64,000 nt of DNA, taken from assembly GCF_003362805.1 (NCBI RefSeq), contig NZ_QNQT01000002.1:682001-746000 (forward strand), read 5' to 3'. Of this stretch, positions 1-8,272 are shown piece by piece (the stretch's first letter is position 1; each line of letters opens with the position of its first letter). The notes below the pieces were generated by a model. It was not told the DNA's origin and made no database searches. It worked only from the letters and a program-made list of their open reading frames with translations. A program made the translations under genes and the position numbers. Origin of the DNA: Neobacillus piezotolerans (GTDB lineage Bacteria; Bacillota; Bacilli; Bacillales; Cytobacillaceae).

Positions 1-24
1 CGATATATAGAGGTGAATATGGAT

Positions 25-444
25 ATGGAAATTAAAAAGATAAATGAACTATGGACGGATATATACTATCTGTTGCGCTATAACCACCAGGAAAAACTTA
101 CCCACCAAAATATCAGAATTCTGCAAGTGATTCAAAAAGAAAATGAAGTGGGGATTAAAGAGATAGCAACTGCCATACAAGTGTCCCATAACACGGCTTC
201 TGAACATATTAAACGATTAATAGAAAAGAAGTATGTGTACAAAACCAGAAGCACTGAGGATGAGCGGAAGGTGATTTTGAGGCTTACTGACCTAGGAATG
301 GAGTTATTACACCGGCACTCCAGCCTTGACGAGGAAAAGCTTGAGCAAATATTATTTGACCATATGAATAGTGACGAAAGGCAACTCATCCTTGAGGCAT
401 TTTCATTATTAAAGGAGAGAACAGCTGATGTTTACCATCGTTAA
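25..444 (+). CDS. MarR family transcriptional regulator
   Basis: A 139-residue winged-helix DNA-binding protein of the MarR type. The central part (about residues 35-95) has the helix-turn-helix VSHNTASEHIKRLIEK followed by the wing with the conserved D-E-R turn (TRSTEDERKVILRLTD). Long flanking helices would form the dimer interface. Alternative starts exist at GTG 13 and ATG 19; ATG 25 is best spaced from the AGAGG at 9-13. It overlaps the next gene (DUF3147) by 17 bp, so the pair is one transcript and the regulator probably controls itself and that membrane protein. The ligand is unknown. The promoter lies outside the window. Confidence 0.85.
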   Translation: MEIKKINELWTDIYYLLRYNHQEKLTHQNIRILQVIQKENEVGIKEIATAIQVSHNTASEHIKRLIEKKYVYKTRSTEDERKVILRLTDLGMELLHRHSSLDEEKLEQILFDHMNSDERQLILEAFSLLKERTADVYHR

Positions 445-769
445 GATTTTTGTTTCAGCTGCTATTATTGCTGTAATCACGGAAATATCGAGAAGATATC
501 CTGTTCAAGGGGGGATTATTGCCGCATTGCCTATTGTAAGTGTTTTGAGTATTTTCTGGTTATATCTTCAGGGCGAACACATTGAGAAACTAAGCAAATT
601 TGCATTAGGGGTAGTATGGGGTATTCCATCGACAGTTGTCATGTTAGTCATTATAGGACTAGCGTTGAAAAACTCGATTCATTTATTCGTTTCACTAGGA
701 CTTGGAGTGGCGGGCTGGCTGATTTTTCTTTTGGCTCAAGAGTTAGTCGTAAAACACTTTACTAGCTAA
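428..769 (+). CDS. DUF3147 family small membrane protein
   Basis: A 113-residue integral membrane protein with about four hydrophobic segments. The N-terminal half contains a conserved-looking loop, SRRYPVQGGIIAALP, typical of DUF3147 proteins. The ribosome site AAAGGAGA lies inside the end of the marR gene and gives good spacing to ATG 428, so translation is coupled to the regulator. The molecular function of the family is not known. Pairing with a MarR regulator suggests a stress- or drug-responsive membrane function, which is inference only. Confidence 0.75.
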   Translation: MFTIVKIFVSAAIIAVITEISRRYPVQGGIIAALPIVSVLSIFWLYLQGEHIEKLSKFALGVVWGIPSTVVMLVIIGLALKNSIHLFVSLGLGVAGWLIFLLAQELVVKHFTS

Positions 770-886
770 GGCAACGAGACAAGATGGTTCCTTTGGGCTG
801 AATGCATAAAAAAAAACGGTGATACAATTAATTATTTGCCATATGTATGAATAAAACGTCGATTTTAAAGAAGGGGAATCACCATT

Positions 887-1153
887 ATGATGAGAATTAA
901 ATTTATGCTGAAGCAATTCTTAAAAGAGCCGTTTTGGTTTAAGGTGTTGATCATTGCAACTTTAGTAAGTTCAATCCTTTTTAGCAGCTCGTTTTTTTCA
1001 GGGAATGTATTTTACCAAAGCCTATCCAAACTATCGGCGGCTATATTTTTCACCGCTTATGGATTAAAGTTCTGGTTTAATCGTTTAACTTCCGGCATCT
1101 TTGTCGCTGCAGCCGTTCTATGTATCTATCTCTCCATTAATGTGTTTTTCTAG
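887..1153 (+). CDS. small membrane protein, unknown function
   Basis: An 88-residue protein with a basic N-terminus followed by three hydrophobic stretches (around residues 17-35, 45-62 and 67-86). It is preceded by AAGGGGAA at a proper distance. I do not recognise the family. It lies 118 bp after the DUF3147 gene with no clear terminator between, and 55 bp before the YdeI-like gene on the same strand, so it may be cotranscribed with either. The reading frame is uninterrupted and hydrophobic throughout, supporting a real but uncharacterised membrane peptide. Confidence 0.6.
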   Translation: MMRIKFMLKQFLKEPFWFKVLIIATLVSSILFSSSFFSGNVFYQSLSKLSAAIFFTAYGLKFWFNRLTSGIFVAAAVLCIYLSINVFF

Positions 1154-1208
1154 AGTGGATACTGGCTATACTGCGAAGGAAGTAGAGCAAAAAGAGGAGG
1201 GTCGCTGG

Positions 1209-1802
1209 ATGGCAAATGTCAAATTGAATCTTAAGGTGGATGAATTTTTACGCAAAGCAAATAAGTGGAAGGAAGAATATAAGAAGTTAAGGGGAATCGC
1301 GCTTGACTGTGAGCTGGACGAGGACTTTAAGTGGATGCATCCTTGCTACACATTCGAGGGGAAAAACATCGTCTTAATCCATGGTTTCAAGGAATATTGC
1401 GCGCTTCTTTTTCCAAAAGGAGCGTTGTTAAAGGATACGCACGGGATTTTAATTCAGCAAACGGAAAATGTTCAGGCTGCGCGCCAAATTCGTTTTACCA
1501 ATATCCAAGAAATAATTGAACTGGAACCCATCCTGAAAGAGTATATTATTGAAGCGATTGAGGCGGAAAAAACCGGGCTGGAAGTGAATTTTAAAAAGAC
1601 TGAAGAATACATCATCCCGGAAGAACTCCAGCATAAATTCGATGAAATGCCTGCCTTGAAAACAGCTTTTGAAGCGTTGACGCCGGGAAGGCAGAGGGCA
1701 TACTTACTTTATTTTTCACAGGCGAAACAGCCAAAAACCAGAGTGGCTCGTGTGGAAAAATACACGCAGCAAATTCTGAACGGAAAGGGTTTAAATGATT
1801 AG
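1209..1802 (+). CDS. YdeI/OmpD-associated family protein (DUF1801-type fold)
   Basis: A 197-residue soluble protein of the YdeI family. Residues about 10-110 form the DUF1801-like domain (LDEDFKWMHPCYTFEGKN, then a VLIHGFKEYCALLFPKGA strand-turn). The C-terminal part has the family tail ending LTPGRQRAYLLYFSQAKQP and K-Y-Q-I-L-N-G-K-G. ATG 1209 was chosen because GAGGAGGG lies 8-10 bases upstream; the frame is open further left but without a ribosome site. B. subtilis YdeI has been linked to tolerance of small cationic compounds, but the biochemical role is not established. A weak terminator follows at 1964-1984. Confidence 0.8.
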   Translation: MANVKLNLKVDEFLRKANKWKEEYKKLRGIALDCELDEDFKWMHPCYTFEGKNIVLIHGFKEYCALLFPKGALLKDTHGILIQQTENVQAARQIRFTNIQEIIELEPILKEYIIEAIEAEKTGLEVNFKKTEEYIIPEELQHKFDEMPALKTAFEALTPGRQRAYLLYFSQAKQPKTRVARVEKYTQQILNGKGLND

Positions 1803-1963
1803 TTCCTGAAGGAATTGTCTGGAAAGTGTTGAAGGAATACATAGAGGATCGTAAAAATTCCTAAAAGTATCACATATATTTCGGACCCGATTCCCAATGG
1901 TGGAAAAAGGACACTAAAACATTGGAACCTACGCCGTTCCTTTAAAATTTCTCTAATTCCTTT

Positions 1964-1984
1964 GCTGCCAACCGGCGGCTTTTT
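1964..1984 (+). terminator. small rho-independent terminator-like hairpin
   Basis: GCTGCC-AACC-GGCGGC (one G-U pair) followed by TTTTTG. It ends the transcript of the YdeI-like gene ahead of the DUF952 gene. The stem is short, so confidence is moderate. Confidence 0.45.
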
Positions 1985-2042
1985 GTTTATTCTTAAAGTA
2001 ATTCGGGCAATTTGAAGCGAAACAAACAAGGAGGGAACGGAT

Positions 2043-2396
2043 ATGATAATTTTACACTGCTTAAAAGAGAGTGTATGGGAAAGAGTCAACACAGATCGAT
2101 ATTATGGGAAAGAATCTATTGAAGCGTGTGGATTTATTCATTGCTCCTCCGTGGAAAACTTTTGGAGGGTGGCACCCAATTTTAAAGGAATCGAAGAGCC
2201 ATTGGTCCTCCTATTAATTGAATCCGATAAGGTGGAACCTCAAATAAAATGGGAGGACCACGATCATTGCGGCAGAGAATACCCCCATATTTATGGAGAA
2301 TTAAACTTGGATTCAGTTGTTAAAGTACTGCCTTTTTTTAAAAATGAGCAAGGAGAGTTTGTTTATAACAAGGAGCTTGAACACCTGATTTCTTGA
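2043..2396 (+). CDS. DUF952 domain protein
   Basis: A 117-residue protein matching the DUF952 family. Features are W-x5-TDRYYGKESIEACGFIHCS near the N-terminus (the family's usual G-x2-S-x4-GFIHxS segment), VLLLIESDKVEPQIKWED in the middle, and a late FPHIYG-like segment (YPHIYGELNLDSVVKV). The fold is predicted enzyme-like, but no reaction is assigned. The ribosome site GGAGGGAACG precedes ATG 2043 at ideal spacing. It is convergent with the minus-strand membrane gene that ends at 2416. Confidence 0.8.
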   Translation: MIILHCLKESVWERVNTDRYYGKESIEACGFIHCSSVENFWRVAPNFKGIEEPLVLLLIESDKVEPQIKWEDHDHCGREYPHIYGELNLDSVVKVLPFFKNEQGEFVYNKELEHLIS

Positions 2397-2415
2397 ACTT
2401 GCGTGAATTGCCAAA

Positions 2416-2889
2416 CTAGCGATCTATTTGGGCTTTAGAAGCTTGTTTTTCTTCCCAGGCTTTCATCAGGTTTTTGTGGAATTCCTTTGGTTTTTCGATA
2501 AAAGACCATTCAATCGAGTGTGCGGTCGTTGGCATCCACTTATTGCGGCGCGCCCTTATTTTCTCAAGGAATGTATAATGGGGATAAATGACTGTCGATT
2601 TCATCCCTCTGTAATTAGTATAGCGGATGCTCTCTATTTCCTCCCAGAAAACCTTATTGCCATTCAGGTCAATTACAATTCCATCTTCGTCCCAGTAAAA
2701 TCCGTTGCCCTGGATTCGCTTTCGTAATAAATATGAGGCGTAAGCGATGAATAAGAGAGGAAAACTTAACGTAAGTAAAAGGCCTGCGGTAACCTTTTGA
2801 AATAATGCAAAAATGCCCAAACCGAACCACGCTATTCCAAACACCATAAACACGCTGATTGCCAGCAATGAAATCCGATATATTCTCAT
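2416..2889 (-). CDS. two-helix membrane protein with PH-like cytosolic tail, unknown
   Basis: A 157-residue protein with a hydrophobic hairpin (about residues 5-25 and 34-55) followed by a soluble tail. The tail (NGFYWDEDGIVIDLNGNKV, then FWEEIESIRYTNY) has the alternating pattern of bacterial pleckstrin-homology-like membrane proteins. ATG 2889 fits the short GGATGTGAAG upstream; an in-frame ATG at 2910 lacks a ribosome site. I do not recognise a specific family and no function can be given. Confidence 0.55.
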   Translation of the reverse strand: MRIYRISLLAISVFMVFGIAWFGLGIFALFQKVTAGLLLTLSFPLLFIAYASYLLRKRIQGNGFYWDEDGIVIDLNGNKVFWEEIESIRYTNYRGMKSTVIYPHYTFLEKIRARRNKWMPTTAHSIEWSFIEKPKEFHKNLMKAWEEKQASKAQIDR

Positions 2890-3030
2890 TTCTTCACATC
2901 CGCTTTCCATTTACACTGCGTTTATTCTATTATAATAGCATGGTGCAAAGTGGTGGTTTATACCAATTTAAGGTAATAGCATTGGGGAAGAATGGACTTG
3001 AAAATTTTGTGGAGAAGGGGGGAGTAAACG

Positions 3031-3378
3031 GTGGCTTGTGTACACGAGTTTGGAATAATAGATGTTTTCGACAAGCAGGGAAATTATCAAGAATACAACC
3101 CTGATACATACAATTGCATATCCGTTCACGATGATATCATCGCGTCAATGGCCAATGAGCTGGCTGGTATGAAAACCTATTTCCACTCGCTAGATCGGCC
3201 GGAATTTGGTTTGGCTTATTGCGGGATAACGATCATTCCGCCAGATTCTCTGTCGCTTTTTTATGATGTTGTTTCGGCGTCAAGGTATTTTAAAAAGTCA
3301 ACAAATCTTGCTGAATTAGCCGCCAAGATTATTCAAGCAAGCAAGGAAAAGAAATATATGATTCACTACGGGGTTTAG
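3031..3378 (+). CDS. hypothetical protein, 115 aa
   Basis: A soluble 115-residue protein starting with GTG at 3031 behind AAGGGGGGAG. It contains EFGIIDVFDKQGNYQEYNPD at the N-terminus and a C-terminal helix rich in Lys. No signal peptide or membrane segment is seen. I do not recognise the family. The composition is ordinary for the neighbourhood and the ribosome site is strong, so it is likely a real gene. It is convergent with the small minus-strand ORF that begins 2 bp beyond its stop. Confidence 0.6.
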   Translation: MACVHEFGIIDVFDKQGNYQEYNPDTYNCISVHDDIIASMANELAGMKTYFHSLDRPEFGLAYCGITIIPPDSLSLFYDVVSASRYFKKSTNLAELAAKIIQASKEKKYMIHYGV

Positions 3379-3380
3379 GC

Positions 3381-3548
3381 TTATTCCTTCCTGTCCACTT
3401 TTTCAAGCAACTCAATAATCCTTTTGTTTTGTTCCACCTGAATTTCGGTGTTTCTTTTAATCTTTAAAACCGAAACCACGAGAACAATTACCGCTATAGG
3501 AACTCCGAGCGTGATTATTAAAGACGCAAATCCCATTATACTAACCAT
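3381..3548 (-). CDS. small single-pass membrane protein, 55 aa
   Basis: A 55-residue ORF with a textbook ribosome site (GAGGAGG, then ATATTGAT, then ATG 3548). Residues 1-29 are almost entirely hydrophobic (one membrane span), followed by K-R-N-T-E and an amphipathic charged helix rich in Glu, Lys and Gln that could form a coiled coil. This layout resembles many uncharacterised Bacillus small membrane proteins. The function is unknown. The stop is immediately next to the stop of the plus-strand 115-aa gene (convergent). Confidence 0.7.
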   Translation of the reverse strand: MVSIMGFASLIITLGVPIAVIVLVVSVLKIKRNTEIQVEQNKRIIELLEKVDRKE

Positions 3549-3666
3549 ATCAATATCCTCCTCAGCCTTTTCCTCAATTTTACCATCGATTAAAGGAGAT
3601 TCCCCATAAATTGTTGAAAATTAATATAAGTGTACAATTTTTCACGATGAATTGAGGTGAAAATGG

Positions 3667-4368
3667 ATGTCTTTTAAAAAACTTATTCAAACTGCAACAC
3701 TTCGGGAAATCCGGATTCCTGATGATTACGAGCAGCTTGCGGCCCTTCTTAACATAATTGAACGAGGTTCCAATTCAGCCACGGCGCTTGAAGAGGAGGA
3801 CCGGCAAATCCCTTCGGCCTCCAATCTGAAACTGGATGAAAATGGCCTTCTTGCTGGCTTGGGGAGAACAAGGGTTATCGCTGAGACCGAAAAGGGCAAA
3901 ATTATTGGATACGGCGCTTGTTTTAGGGCTCCTTGGGTGGATCCAGGCCAGGTGGGCAGCGTCTTCTGTGTTCACCCCGAATTCCGCGGGCAGGGCGTAG
4001 GGGAAATGATTCTTTCCCATATTGAAAAATGGGCCAACGACCATCAGGCTTCGGTTTTTGTATCAATCGTAATGGATTGGATTGACGGTTCACTTCCTTT
4101 TGTCAAAAAGCGGGGCTTTACGATGGACGCTCACATTTATGACCTAGAGCTGCATGTCAACGAGTTTGATGTTACTGCTTTTTCAGGTACAGTGGAAAAA
4201 GCAGAGGAGTCAGGCATTCGGTTTATGACATTGGCTGAACTGCCAGGTGAAGAGTCGGAGCGGAAGTTAAACGAATTATTCGAGGAAACAGCAAAGGACA
4301 ATCCAGGCCAATATGGAAGCGTCCCTCCTTTTGACCAAGTTATTAAACAGTTATTAGATAAGCAGTGA
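3667..4368 (+). CDS. GNAT family N-acetyltransferase, apparently missing its second domain
   Basis: A 233-residue protein. Residues about 15-160 form one complete GNAT fold with the acetyl-CoA loop VHPEFRGQGVGEMIL (R/Q-x-x-G-x-G) and the later FVKKRGF strand. Residues about 185-233 (RFMTLAELPGEE, then LFEETAKDNPG) look like the linker and first helix of a second GNAT domain, as in ~300-residue double-GNAT proteins. The frame then stops with no continuation downstream. Start ATG 3667 follows GAGGTG with 7-base spacing. The acceptor substrate is unknown. It may work as a single-domain enzyme. Confidence 0.75.
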   Translation: MSFKKLIQTATLREIRIPDDYEQLAALLNIIERGSNSATALEEEDRQIPSASNLKLDENGLLAGLGRTRVIAETEKGKIIGYGACFRAPWVDPGQVGSVFCVHPEFRGQGVGEMILSHIEKWANDHQASVFVSIVMDWIDGSLPFVKKRGFTMDAHIYDLELHVNEFDVTAFSGTVEKAEESGIRFMTLAELPGEESERKLNELFEETAKDNPGQYGSVPPFDQVIKQLLDKQ

Positions 4369-4473
4369 ATCGGTTAATTCAGAAACCAATATTATATAGA
4401 ATACGTCAGTTAACTGCGGAACAATTTAACAGGTTGTAAAAAAGTAGTTTCTGATGAAAGCCGGGGAAAATGA

Positions 4474-5349
4474 ATGGAAAGAAGAATAAAAGTATTTTCG
4501 TCCAAAGGGTTGTCGATGGAATATTCGGTGGTCGGCAGCGGGGAACCGATCATCGTCATGCACGGTGGGCATTCCAATTGCCATGAGGAATTCGGATATG
4601 AGGCTTTAGTGGGGAATGGATTTTCGGTAATAACACCTTCCAGGCCCGGGTATGGACAGACATCGAAAGAAATCGGGCAAAGCCTTTCACTCGCATCCGA
4701 GTACTATGCAAAGCTTTTGGATCATTTAAACATTGAAAAAGCCCATTTGATCGCGATATCCGCTGGAGGCCCAAGCGGAATTTATTTCGCTTCAACTTAT
4801 CCGGAGCGGGTTTCCGCGCTTATTTTACAATCCGCAGTTACGAAAAAGTGGCTTCAGCCGGGCGATAATGAGTACAAAGCAGCAAGGGTTCTATTTCGCC
4901 CAGGAACAGAAAGATTTACATGGGGTTTAATAGCATCGATGAATAACCTATTCCCGCGGTTTATTTTCAACCAAATGTTTCCTTCTTTCAGCAAGTTAAA
5001 GTATGATGAAGCGAAGGAATTGATCTCTGAAGGCGATTTCGAAGCGATACGGAAAATGAATAACCGCCAGCGCTCAGGTGAAGGATTCTTTATTGATTTG
5101 ACCCAAGTAAATGAACTATCGGTTGAAGATTTACGAGCCATTACTTGTCCTACCCTTATTATGCACAGTAAGCATGATGCATCTGTTTCGTTGGACCATG
5201 CATATGCCGCCCATGAGAACATTGCATCATCGGAATTATGTATTCTTGGCTCGTGGGGACACTTAATTTGGCTTGGGAAAACAGCAGGCGAGACGGATAA
5301 AGTCGTTGTTCATTTTTTAAAAGAACACTTATTTACCGAACATCAGTAG
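4474..5349 (+). CDS. alpha/beta hydrolase
   Basis: A 291-residue alpha/beta-hydrolase-fold enzyme. The oxyanion region is MHGGH at about residue 30. The nucleophile elbow is AISAGGPSG at about residue 95 (Ser followed by Ala-Gly-Gly, a variant of G-x-S-x-G). The acid is in MHSKHDASVSLDH and the catalytic His in LGSWGHLIWLGK near the C-terminus. No signal peptide is seen, so it is cytosolic. Substrate cannot be deduced; this group covers esterases, haloperoxidase-like enzymes and C-C hydrolases. It stands alone, preceded by a GGGG ribosome site. Confidence 0.85.
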   Translation: MERRIKVFSSKGLSMEYSVVGSGEPIIVMHGGHSNCHEEFGYEALVGNGFSVITPSRPGYGQTSKEIGQSLSLASEYYAKLLDHLNIEKAHLIAISAGGPSGIYFASTYPERVSALILQSAVTKKWLQPGDNEYKAARVLFRPGTERFTWGLIASMNNLFPRFIFNQMFPSFSKLKYDEAKELISEGDFEAIRKMNNRQRSGEGFFIDLTQVNELSVEDLRAITCPTLIMHSKHDASVSLDHAYAAHENIASSELCILGSWGHLIWLGKTAGETDKVVVHFLKEHLFTEHQ

Positions 5350-5473
5350 GCAGCGGGTCCTTCGGTCACTAATAGAAGACCTGGTGCTCGAACAGCAAAT
5401 ACTCATTAAAAATATGCTCTGAATCGCCCTAAACTTGTGCGGTTTCGGGAGGAAGTGAAAGGAAGTCGAAACT

Positions 5474-6181
5474 TTGAACGCTGAGACAGTGATGCAGGAG
5501 CTTGAAGCGCTTGGCAAAGAACGATTGAAAAAAATCTACATATCCAATGGCGCCCATGAGCCGGTTTTCGGCGTGGCTACAGGCGCTATGAAGCCAATCG
5601 CGAAGAAAATTAAAATTAATCAAGGTTTAGCTGAAGAACTTTATGCCACTGGGAACTACGATGCAATGTACTTTGCAGGCATTATTGCAGACCCAAAAGC
5701 CATGACTGAGTCGGATTATGATCGCTGGATGGATGCGGCCTATTTTTATATGTTGTCCGATTTTGTAGTAGCCGTAACTTTATCGGAGTCGGATATTGCA
5801 CAGGACGTTGCGGATAAATGGATATCAAGCGGTGAGGACCTGAGAATGTCGGCGGGATGGAGCTGTTACTGCTGGCTTTTAGGGAATAGGCCGGACGCTC
5901 AGTTTTCAGAAAACAAGCTTTCCAGCATGCTAGATACGGTGAAAAATACGATTCGCGACACACCGGAACGGACGAAAATTTCTATGAGTAATTTCTTATA
6001 CACTGTTGGGCTATCGTATTTGCCGCTCCATGAAGAGGCAGTCGAGACCGCAAAGGCGTTAGGCATTGTTGAGGTCAAGCGGGAAGGGAAAAAAAGCAGC
6101 TTCCTGAATGCATACGAACGTATCCAAAAGGATGTCGAAAAAGGAAGGATAGGTTTTAAACGGAAGTATGTGAGGTGTTAA
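5474..6181 (+). CDS. DNA alkylation repair protein (AlkD-like HEAT-repeat family)
   Basis: A 235-residue all-helical protein of the AlkC/AlkD type: tandem HEAT-like helices with GAHEPVFGVATGAMKPIAKK near residue 27 and helix pairs through the body. AlkD relatives are DNA glycosylases that remove bulky or cationic alkylated bases by holding DNA without flipping the base. This protein begins with TTG 5474 behind AAGGAAG. The highly helical, lysine-rich C-terminus (KRKYVRC) fits DNA contact. Whether the catalytic Trp/Asp set is fully present cannot be decided by eye. Confidence 0.75.
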   Translation: MNAETVMQELEALGKERLKKIYISNGAHEPVFGVATGAMKPIAKKIKINQGLAEELYATGNYDAMYFAGIIADPKAMTESDYDRWMDAAYFYMLSDFVVAVTLSESDIAQDVADKWISSGEDLRMSAGWSCYCWLLGNRPDAQFSENKLSSMLDTVKNTIRDTPERTKISMSNFLYTVGLSYLPLHEEAVETAKALGIVEVKREGKKSSFLNAYERIQKDVEKGRIGFKRKYVRC

Positions 6182-6271
6182 GACCATTTTAAAAGTGGGT
6201 TTTATCTTATGGTGGAATAGTAGAAAGACCTTGGTCTTGTTGGTAACTGAAGATTGGAGGGTGTTATTGAA

Positions 6272-6835
6272 ATGGCTAAACTGATCTACCCTATTAACGT
6301 ATCTTTGGATGGTTACATGGAGGACGAGCGCGGCAATCTCGAGTGGTCGATCTCCGATGACGAGGTGTTTACGTTCTGGACTGAATTCCAGCGTCCGATT
6401 GGCACCTACCTATACGGGCGTCGAATGTACGAGTCGATGGTGTACTGGGAGACGGCGAGCGCCCAAATAGGCGATCAACCGGAGGAAATACGGGAATTTG
6501 CGCAAATCTGGCGAGCTGCTGAGAAAATTGTGTATTCCCGGGCGCTGCAGGCAGTTTCAAGTTCCAGGACTAGGATCGAGAGCGAATTCGAACCTGATGT
6601 TATTCGGAGGCTGAAAGAGTCTTCAGAAGCCGACATAACGATTGGCGGCCCCGAGCTTGCTAGGCAGGCGATGAGCGCGGGACTGATCGACGAGTGTCAT
6701 CTGCTTGTTAATCCGATCGTCTTGGGTGGAGGAAAGCGAGCATTGCCGGACAACCTCCGCGTGCGGCTCGAGCTGCTCGGTGAGCGCCGCTTCCGATGCG
6801 GCGTTGTTCATCTTCACTACCGCGTGATCGTCTGA
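6272..6835 (+). CDS. dihydrofolate reductase family protein (RibD C-terminal type)
   Basis: A 187-residue protein of the RibD_C/DHFR-like family: N-terminal strand LIYPINVSLDGYMEDERG, the YGRRMYESM segment, EKIVYSRAL, then GGPELARQAMSAGLIDE and the terminal VNPIVLGGGKRALP. These are the NADPH-binding signatures of the family. The physiological substrate is unknown. ATG 6272 is chosen from the GGAGG at 6256-6260. Codon use is clearly more GC-rich than the flanking genes, with many CGC, GCG and CTC codons, which suggests horizontal acquisition. Confidence 0.85.
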   Translation: MAKLIYPINVSLDGYMEDERGNLEWSISDDEVFTFWTEFQRPIGTYLYGRRMYESMVYWETASAQIGDQPEEIREFAQIWRAAEKIVYSRALQAVSSSRTRIESEFEPDVIRRLKESSEADITIGGPELARQAMSAGLIDECHLLVNPIVLGGGKRALPDNLRVRLELLGERRFRCGVVHLHYRVIV

Positions 6836-6941
6836 CCACGGCGCAACAAACCAAGGAGACGCAGGGATTTTAAACTCCGTAATGTTTTATCTGTTTCAAA
6901 AAGTCCAAAACTGACAATGCAAACTGTCCAAGATACAATCC

Positions 6942-6977
6942 AAAAGGACGCCTTCTTATTAAAGAAAAGCGCCCTTT
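6942..6977 (-). terminator. terminator of the AhpD-like gene
   Basis: Read on the minus strand: AAAGGGCGC, a TTCTT...AAGAA inner stem, then GCGTCCTTTT. It lies 25 bp past the stop of the AhpD-like gene. The stem contains one G-U pair and the T run is short. Confidence 0.5.
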
Positions 6978-7001
6978 ATGTAAGAGCATAACTATTTGTC
7001 C

Positions 7002-7655
7002 TTATTCAACATAGCTTTGAATCATATTCGCAATATGAGCGTAAGCTCCACCTGCAAGTAAAGCAGAAGTAACCATTACCGCTTCTGATAATTCTTCTTT
7101 TGTCGCCCCGGCTTTCACAGCATTTTTCGTATGAACATCAATACAGTAGGGACATTGAGTAGCATGGGCAACTGCGACGGCAATAATTTCTTTGAATTTC
7201 GCACTTAACTTTCCTGCCTTTACAGCTGCAGAACTGAAATTTGAATAGCCTTTAAAACCATCTGCCGCATATCTTCTTAAAGTTCCAAGATGTTTTAGAT
7301 TTGATCTGGCATAAAGCGTATCATCTGCCTCAGGGTTATTGGCATTTTTCATATGAGTACTATGGGTTACGGCTCCTCCAGCTTCCACACCAGCTACAAC
7401 AAATACAGCTTCAACTAATTCTTCAAGTGATGCTCCTTCTGCCTTTGCTTTACGTGTATGTGAATCAATGCAATAAGGGCATTCTGTTACATGGGCAACC
7501 GCTACCGCAATGATTTCTTTTTCTTTTTTAGTAAGTGCTCCTTCTAGAAAGACCGCGGTGTTAAATTCAGAAAATGCTTGTAACTGTTCTGGGGCTAGGT
7601 CTTTTAATTTATTTAGATGTTTTAGATTTTCTTTTTCATATAAACTGTGTGTCAT
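7002..7655 (-). CDS. tandem carboxymuconolactone decarboxylase / AhpD-like protein
   Basis: A 217-residue protein made of two CMD/AhpD-type domains. Each carries the redox motif C-P-Y-C-I-D-x-H-T (around residues 67 and 179) after an EIIAVAVAH helix. The CxxC...H arrangement is typical of AhpD-like alkylhydroperoxidase reductants. Duplication gives a pseudo-symmetric protein. ATG 7655 is preferred to the upstream ATG at 7673, because AAAGGA lies at useful distance. It probably acts in peroxide defence, though some family members are decarboxylases. It faces away from the PTS operon. Confidence 0.85.
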   Translation of the reverse strand: MTHSLYEKENLKHLNKLKDLAPEQLQAFSEFNTAVFLEGALTKKEKEIIAVAVAHVTECPYCIDSHTRKAKAEGASLEELVEAVFVVAGVEAGGAVTHSTHMKNANNPEADDTLYARSNLKHLGTLRRYAADGFKGYSNFSSAAVKAGKLSAKFKEIIAVAVAHATQCPYCIDVHTKNAVKAGATKEELSEAVMVTSALLAGGAYAHIANMIQSYVE

Positions 7656-7964
7656 TTTAGAACATCCTTTCATTTTTACATGATTTTTTTCGTTAAAAAG
7701 GAATTTTTATATACATTAATATATTTTTTTCAAAAAGGTAGGTACTTCTGCCCTATAGGCAAGCATTTCAGTTATGTTAGTTCACTAATAATTTGCTCAG
7801 TTCTTCAAAGGTAAAAGTCATGTGATACACCTTCTTTCTTTTCCCCGTTGAAAAGACTATTTCATATAATTGTTCCATGATAGGAAATAAACTAAACATT
7901 TTTCAGCAATTTTAGGATGTAGCCGGATTTAAGGGTAAATTGATTTTCGTCCGCCGAATAATTG

Positions 7965-8085
7965 AGGACAACATTCTGAGATGTGAGGTTATTGACCTTT
8001 TTACTTTATGAGATGGGTATTAACATATTTTTCTTTTTGTAAAAGTAAAATAGATTAGATAACAACTTTCAGCCACATTATTCTT
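7965..8085. repeat. imperfect direct repeat, copy 1 (about 121 bp)
   Basis: AT-rich segment beginning AGGACAACATTCTGAG and ending GCCACATTATTCTT. A second copy lies at 14384-14504 in the same orientation, with roughly four of five positions identical by eye. The two copies bracket the whole regulator-PTS-MupG operon. The start of this copy holds a degraded version (AGGACAA...TTGACCT, one mismatch) of the terminator hairpin seen intact in copy 2. No ORF is present. Confidence 0.75.
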
Positions 8086-8218
8086 GGGGCAGGCTGAAAT
8101 TGCAAATTTCCCTGATGACCTCGTTTTTCCTCACCCTAGAAAGAAGTATCCTTCATCCTTCATACGCTCAAAGCGCTCGTAATCAAGGTGTCCACTGTCA
8201 AACACATACATCCATTTA
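8086..8218 (-). pseudogene. IS4-family transposase fragment
   Basis: Reading the minus strand from 8218 gives KWMYVFDSGHLDYERFERMK, then DEGYFF. This matches the Y-V-F-D-x-G-x-x-D-Y-x-x-F segment around the second catalytic Asp of IS4-type DDE transposases. A one-base frameshift follows, and the other frame continues SRVRKNEVIREICNFSLPQE before a stop. Only about 45 codons survive, and no terminal inverted repeat or start is visible. It directly abuts repeat copy 1, in the 617-bp gap before the PTS regulator. It is decayed and non-functional. Confidence 0.7.
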
Positions 8219-8272
8219 CATTTTGTAATTTCCTGTTAAATTAGTCCTAAAGAAGGTAGGGGGTGCCTTATT

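Noticed and set aside
1101-1208. Longer N-terminus of the YdeI-like protein
   Set aside because: It overlaps the small membrane gene and has no ribosome site; ATG 1209 has GAGGAGGG.
4369-4473. Missing second GNAT half downstream of the truncated GNAT gene
   Set aside because: The 105 bp before the hydrolase gene encode nothing similar in any frame.
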